Of a stretch of 64,000 nt of DNA, positions 60,616 to 64,000 are shown piece after piece. Origin of the DNA: Castellaniella sp049671645 (GTDB taxonomy: Bacteria > Pseudomonadota > Gammaproteobacteria > Burkholderiales > Burkholderiaceae_B); NCBI RefSeq assembly GCF_049671645.1, contig NZ_JBATVG010000013.1:1-64000 (forward strand), read 5' to 3'. Made by a program: the position numbers and the translations under genes. How positions within the stretch are numbered: position 1 is the first letter of the stretch; every line of letters starts with the position of its first letter. The notes under the pieces were generated by a model. It saw nothing but the letters and a program-made list of their open reading frames with translations, did no database searches and was not told the origin of the DNA.

Positions 60616-62471
60616 GAATGTGTCCTTTCCAAACGCTGGCGTATCGACGCCTCGATCCCTTGGGCATCCAGGCCGAGCCCGGCGAGGATGGCCTTCTGGT
60701 CCCCATGATCGATGAATTCATCCGGCAGCCCCAGCTGCAGGACCGGGCGCACGATCGCCTCCCGATGCAAGTATTCCGTCACCGCGCTGCCCGCGCCGCC
60801 CATGATCGCGGCCTCTTCGACCGTGACGAACAGCGTGTGCGCATCCGCCAGCTGCGTGAGCAGCGCTTCGTCCAGCGGTTTGACGAAGCGCATGTCCACC
60901 AGGGTGGCGTCCAGGGCCTCGGCAGCCTGGGCCGCCTGCGGCAGCAGGGTGCCGAACACCAGGATGGCGACGTCCTTGCCCTGGCGGCGCACGACGCCGC
61001 GGCCGATCTCCACGGGCTCCAGGCTGTCGCCGGGATCGGCGCCGCCCCCCGCCCCGCGCGGATAGCGCACCGACGCCGGGCCGGGATGACGATAGCAGGT
61101 GTTGAGCAGCAACCGGGCCTCACGCTCGTCCGAGGGCGTGGCCACCACCATGTTGGGCACGCAGCGCAGAAAGGCGATGTCGTAATTCCCCGCATGGGTG
61201 GCCCCGTCGGCGCCCACGATGCCGGCGCGATCCAGGGCGAAGGTCACGTCCAGGTTCTGCAGGGCCACGTCGTGGATCAACTGATCGTAGCCGCGCTGCA
61301 GGAAGGTGGAATAGATGGCCACGACCGGCTTGCAGCCCTCGCAGGCCAGGCCGGCGGCGAAGGTGACGGCATGCTGTTCCGCGATGCCGACATCGAAATA
61401 GCGCTGCGGAAACTGGCGCTCGAATTCGACCAGCCCGCTGCCCTCGCGCATGGCCGGCGTGATGCCGACCAGCCGGGTGTCGCTGGCCGCCATGTCGCAC
61501 AGCCAGCGGCCGAAAACCTGGGTAAAGGTCCGACGGGCGGGTTGGGCGGGCTTCTGGATGCCCACCGAGGGATCGAATTTCCCTGGCCCGTGATACAGCA
61601 CGGGATCGGCCTCGGCCAGCTTGTAGCCCTGCCCCTTGCGGGTGACGACGTGCAGGAACTGCAAGCCCTTGAGCGCCCGGATATTTTCCAGCGTCGGGAT
61701 CAGGGCTTCCAGGTCGTGGCCGTCGATGGGCCCCATGTAGTTGAAGCCCAATTCCTCGAACAGCGTCGCCGGCGAGAGCATGCCCTTGGCATGGCCTTCG
61801 AGTTTGCGCGCCAGCGCCAGCGCCGGCGGCACATGCTGCAGCACGGCCCGCCCCATCATCTTGGCACGGGCGTAGAACTGCCCGGACAGCAGTCGGGCGA
61901 AATAATAATTCAGGGCGCCCACCGGCGGCGAAATCGACATGTCGTTGTCGTTCAGCACCACCAGCAGATTGACGTCGGGCGTGACGCCGGCATTGTTCAG
62001 GGCCTCGAAGGCCATCCCCGCCGTCATGGCGCCATCGCCGATCACGGCAATGTGCTGGCGGTCGATGCCCGCATTGCGGGCAGCCACGGCCATGCCCAGC
62101 GCCGCCGAGATCGAGGTCGAGGAATGCGCCGTGCCGAAGGCGTCGTAGGGAGATTCGCTGCGCTTGGGAAAGCCGGAAATGCCGCCCATCTGCCTGAGGC
62201 CGGCCATGGCTTCGCGCCGGCCGGTCAGGATCTTGTGGGGATAGGACTGATGGCCCACATCCCAGACCACCCGATCGTCGGGGGTGTTGAATACGTAATG
62301 CAGGGCCAGCGTCAATTCGACCGTGCCCAGGTTCGAGGACAGGTGACCCCCGGTGCGGGCGACGGAATCCAGCACGAAAGCCCGTAACTCGACGGCCAGA
62401 TCCTTCAGTTCCCGCCGCTCCAGGCGGCGCAGATCGGCCGGCGAGGCGATCCCTTCCAATAGAGTTGTCAT
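60612..62471 (-). CDS. dxs: 1-deoxy-D-xylulose-5-phosphate synthase
   Basis: First committed step of the MEP isoprenoid pathway, joining pyruvate and glyceraldehyde 3-phosphate; thiamine-diphosphate dependent. The 619-residue protein has VGHQSYPHKILTGR near residue 77, the cofactor-binding GDGAMTAGMAFEALNNAG near 146-163 and the transketolase pyrimidine domain with VGIAEQHAVTFAAGLA in the second half. It follows ispA by 33 bp and overlaps folE2. Confidence 0.97.
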   Translation of the reverse strand: MTTLLEGIASPADLRRLERRELKDLAVELRAFVLDSVARTGGHLSSNLGTVELTLALHYVFNTPDDRVVWDVGHQSYPHKILTGRREAMAGLRQMGGISGFPKRSESPYDAFGTAHSSTSISAALGMAVAARNAGIDRQHIAVIGDGAMTAGMAFEALNNAGVTPDVNLLVVLNDNDMSISPPVGALNYYFARLLSGQFYARAKMMGRAVLQHVPPALALARKLEGHAKGMLSPATLFEELGFNYMGPIDGHDLEALIPTLENIRALKGLQFLHVVTRKGQGYKLAEADPVLYHGPGKFDPSVGIQKPAQPARRTFTQVFGRWLCDMAASDTRLVGITPAMREGSGLVEFERQFPQRYFDVGIAEQHAVTFAAGLACEGCKPVVAIYSTFLQRGYDQLIHDVALQNLDVTFALDRAGIVGADGATHAGNYDIAFLRCVPNMVVATPSDEREARLLLNTCYRHPGPASVRYPRGAGGGADPGDSLEPVEIGRGVVRRQGKDVAILVFGTLLPQAAQAAEALDATLVDMRFVKPLDEALLTQLADAHTLFVTVEEAAIMGGAGSAVTEYLHREAIVRPVLQLGLPDEFIDHGDQKAILAGLGLDAQGIEASIRQRLERTHS

Positions 62472-62504
62472 CTTGTCTTCTTCATGTCGGCTCGGCTCCC
62501 GGGT

Positions 62505-63425
62505 TCAGTGGGTCCGACCAATGATGTAATCGGCCAGTTCCCGCAACCGGCAGGCCGAAGGCCCCAGCGGCAGCAGGGCCTGGTGAGCCTGTTCGCGCAA
62601 ATTCAGCAGCAGTTCGCGAGACGCGTCCAGCCCCAGGATGGACACGTAGGTGGGCTTGCCCTGCGCGGCATCCTTGCCGGCGGTCTTGCCCAAGGTCGCG
62701 GAATCCGCCGTGACGTCCAGAATATCATCGACGACCTGAAATGCCAGCCCCATCGCGGCCGCATAGGATTCCAGGCCGGTGCGCACCGTGGAGCTGGCCC
62801 CGGCCACCACACCGCCCAGCAGCACGCTGGCTTCAAGCAGCGCGCCGGTTTTCATGCGATGCATGCGCTGCAGGGATTCGATGGACAGAGCGTGCCCGAC
62901 GCTGGCGCAGTCGATCGCCTGCCCGCCCACCATGCCGTCGCTGCCTGCCGCGCGCGCTAGCAACTGCACGGCCTGGACGATCAGCGCCGGGGCAATCGGC
63001 ATCTGCACCAGGCAATCGAAGGCCAGCGGCTGCAGGGCATCGCCCGCCAACATGGCCAGCGCTTCGTCGTCGAACTGGCGATGGACGGTCGGGCGGCCAC
63101 GCCGCAAGTCGTCATCGTCCATGCAGGGCAGATCGTCGTGCACCAGGGAATACGCGTGTATCAGTTCGACGGCGGCCGCCGCCCCGTCCAGGCCCAGGTC
63201 CTGGACGGCGGAGGCGACACCCGGCGTGCGGCTGGCCTCGCCCGCCGCCAGCACCAGCGCCGCCCGAATGCGCTTGCCCGGCCCCAGCACGGCGTAGCGC
63301 ATGGCCTCGTGCAGGCGCGCGGGACCATCGTCTTCCAGGGGGGGCAGCACTTCCTCGAGCACCGCGCCGACATGGACGACAGCGTCTTGCAGCCATTGAT
63401 CAAAAGCGCCAGCCACCGCGGTCAT
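62505..63425 (-). CDS. ispA: Farnesyl diphosphate synthase
   Basis: Short-chain polyprenyl synthase of 306 residues making farnesyl diphosphate. The first aspartate-rich motif HDDLPCMDDDDLRRG starts at about residue 96, and the second is VVDDILDVT in the C-terminal third. Length and the LPCMDDDDLRRG form match IspA-type enzymes. It overlaps xseB by four bases. Its product is the substrate of HpnD. Confidence 0.95.
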   Translation of the reverse strand: MTAVAGAFDQWLQDAVVHVGAVLEEVLPPLEDDGPARLHEAMRYAVLGPGKRIRAALVLAAGEASRTPGVASAVQDLGLDGAAAAVELIHAYSLVHDDLPCMDDDDLRRGRPTVHRQFDDEALAMLAGDALQPLAFDCLVQMPIAPALIVQAVQLLARAAGSDGMVGGQAIDCASVGHALSIESLQRMHRMKTGALLEASVLLGGVVAGASSTVRTGLESYAAAMGLAFQVVDDILDVTADSATLGKTAGKDAAQGKPTYVSILGLDASRELLLNLREQAHQALLPLGPSACRLRELADYIIGRTH

Positions 63426-63700
63426 GACGCATCCTGCCCCTGGGCGCCCTCGAAGGGTTCCAGCAGTTGTCCCTGAAGCACCTGCACCTGTTGCTCGGCG
63501 GCATCCAGCCGCTGCTGGCAGACACGGGCCAGCGCCACCCCGCGCTGATACAGCGCGATGGATTCCTCCAGGCCCAGATTGCCATCGTTCATACGGGCCG
63601 CCAGCGATTCGAGTTCGGCCAGCGCGGATTCGAAATCAGCGGGCAATGCCTCTTGCGCCGGCGAAGCATCGGGGCGCGGCGTGGTTTTTTCCTTGACCAT
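63422..63700 (-). CDS. xseB: Exodeoxyribonuclease VII small subunit
   Basis: A 92-residue helical protein; the LPADFESALAELESLAARMNDGNLGLEESIALYQRG segment is the XseB signature. Partner of XseA, which is not in the window. First gene of xseB-ispA-dxs-folE2, an arrangement in which xseB-ispA-dxs is common in proteobacteria. Confidence 0.95.
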   Translation of the reverse strand: MVKEKTTPRPDASPAQEALPADFESALAELESLAARMNDGNLGLEESIALYQRGVALARVCQQRLDAAEQQVQVLQGQLLEPFEGAQGQDAS

Positions 63701-63813
63701 GGGGTTTCATCGTTGAAGTCCAGACTGAATTGTACGAGAACCCCGGGGCCGGGTGAAATGCCGCTCCCGCGCGGCGCGCGGGAGCCCTGAAAAGCGGCGG
63801 CGCCCGACTGAGG

Positions 63814-63819
63814 TACAAT
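63814..63819 (+). promoter_or_regulatory. Putative -10 for the gene at the right edge
   Basis: TACAAT lies 80 bp before the ATG at 63899 in the divergent gap with xseB. The -35 is not clear. Confidence 0.35.
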
Positions 63820-63898
63820 TTTCGCCCCTGTCCCGTCCCCGGCGGGCATGTTCTTCGCACCGGCCTCGCTGGCCGGCATCATTCTTGGCGGGGGAATC

Positions 63899-64000
63899 AT
63901 GAGCTACCCAACCATCCCTTCCGGCGCGGACCTGGCCAGCCAGTTGCCCGTCCAGCATTATTTCGACCCGGACATCCTGGCACGGGAACGCCAGCAGATC
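63899..64000 (+). CDS. Partial gene, probable Rieske ring-hydroxylating dioxygenase alpha subunit
   Basis: The first 34 codons of a gene cut by the window edge. A GGGGGA lies five bases before the ATG. The segment LASQLPVQHYFDPDILARERQQI resembles the N-terminus of aromatic ring-hydroxylating dioxygenase large subunits (Rieske 2Fe-2S), which begin with an LP-x-YxD-P-x(3)-x-E block. The diagnostic Rieske CxH motif would lie beyond the edge, so the call is tentative. Confidence 0.5.
   Translation, partial: MSYPTIPSGADLASQLPVQHYFDPDILARERQQI

Noticed and set aside
1..64000. Search for tRNA genes, CRISPR arrays, insertion sequences, integrases, toxin-antitoxin pairs and phage genes
   Set aside because: None seen by eye. 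A tRNAscan or covariance search would be needed to exclude small RNA genes with certainty.

Overview
The window is a GC-rich, densely coded bacterial chromosome segment. Gene content and order point to a betaproteobacterium of the order Burkholderiales, most likely an Alcaligenaceae relative of Bordetella, Achromobacter or Castellaniella. Supporting signs are the rpsF-priB-rpsR-rplI-dnaB block, a folE2-dxs-ispA-xseB operon, argA near yggX, a Kdo kinase gene, and an LPS-core glycosyltransferase run behind dnaE. The family assignment is inference from protein resemblance and synteny; no search was run. I see no prophage, insertion sequence, CRISPR array, tRNA or rRNA gene inside the window.

Layout. 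1-342: no gene, but two minus-strand promoter-like elements that fire out of the left edge. 343-5.97 kb: rng, a small lipoprotein, msbA (lipid A export), a heptosyltransferase-like gene and a YdcF/ElyC-like membrane protein. 6-20 kb, minus strand: hrpA and dnaE followed without a break by seven LPS/polysaccharide genes (GT25, GT4, deacetylase, GT2, GT4, deacetylase, GT4), most joined by stop/start overlaps. 20.1-24 kb, plus strand: argA, rmlB, rmlD, yggX.

24.1-30 kb is the most accessory-looking part: a prenylcysteine-methyltransferase-like membrane protein; a CGNR zinc-finger regulator divergent from an alpha/beta hydrolase; an AraC regulator divergent from a carboxymuconolactone-decarboxylase-family protein; and a UDP-glycosyltransferase-like gene divergent from a TetR regulator. 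Each regulator/enzyme pair has repeats or palindromes in its intergenic gap that look like operators, so this reads as three self-contained xenobiotic or stress modules.

30-46 kb: phoU, rpiA, an exported (Tat) beta carbonic anhydrase, a PiT phosphate transporter, the putrescine importer potFGHI, Kdo kinase with a TSUP transporter, radA, an SDR, alr, and the squalene-forming hpnCDE set. 46-48.7 kb: arginase and ornithine cyclodeaminase with a divergent Lrp-type regulator, which together would convert arginine to proline. 48.8-52.7 kb: alaC-hom-thrC. 52.8-56.6 kb: an Mth938-domain protein, a Bcp peroxiredoxin, a PIN-PhoH ATPase and pdxA. 56.6-59.7 kb: dnaB and the rpsF ribosomal operon. 59.8-63.7 kb: folE2, dxs, ispA, xseB. 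At the right edge a gene resembling a Rieske ring-hydroxylating dioxygenase alpha subunit begins.

Functional links: cell-envelope glycolipid work recurs (msbA, heptosyltransferase, the glycosyltransferase operon, rmlBD, Kdo kinase), and isoprenoid supply (dxs, ispA) feeds the squalene pathway (hpnCDE). Most of the window is housekeeping. The features I rate as most worth a second look are the hrpA-dnaE-LPS polycistron, the three regulator/operator modules of the 24-30 kb segment, and a perfect 16-bp inverted repeat between alr and hpnC.
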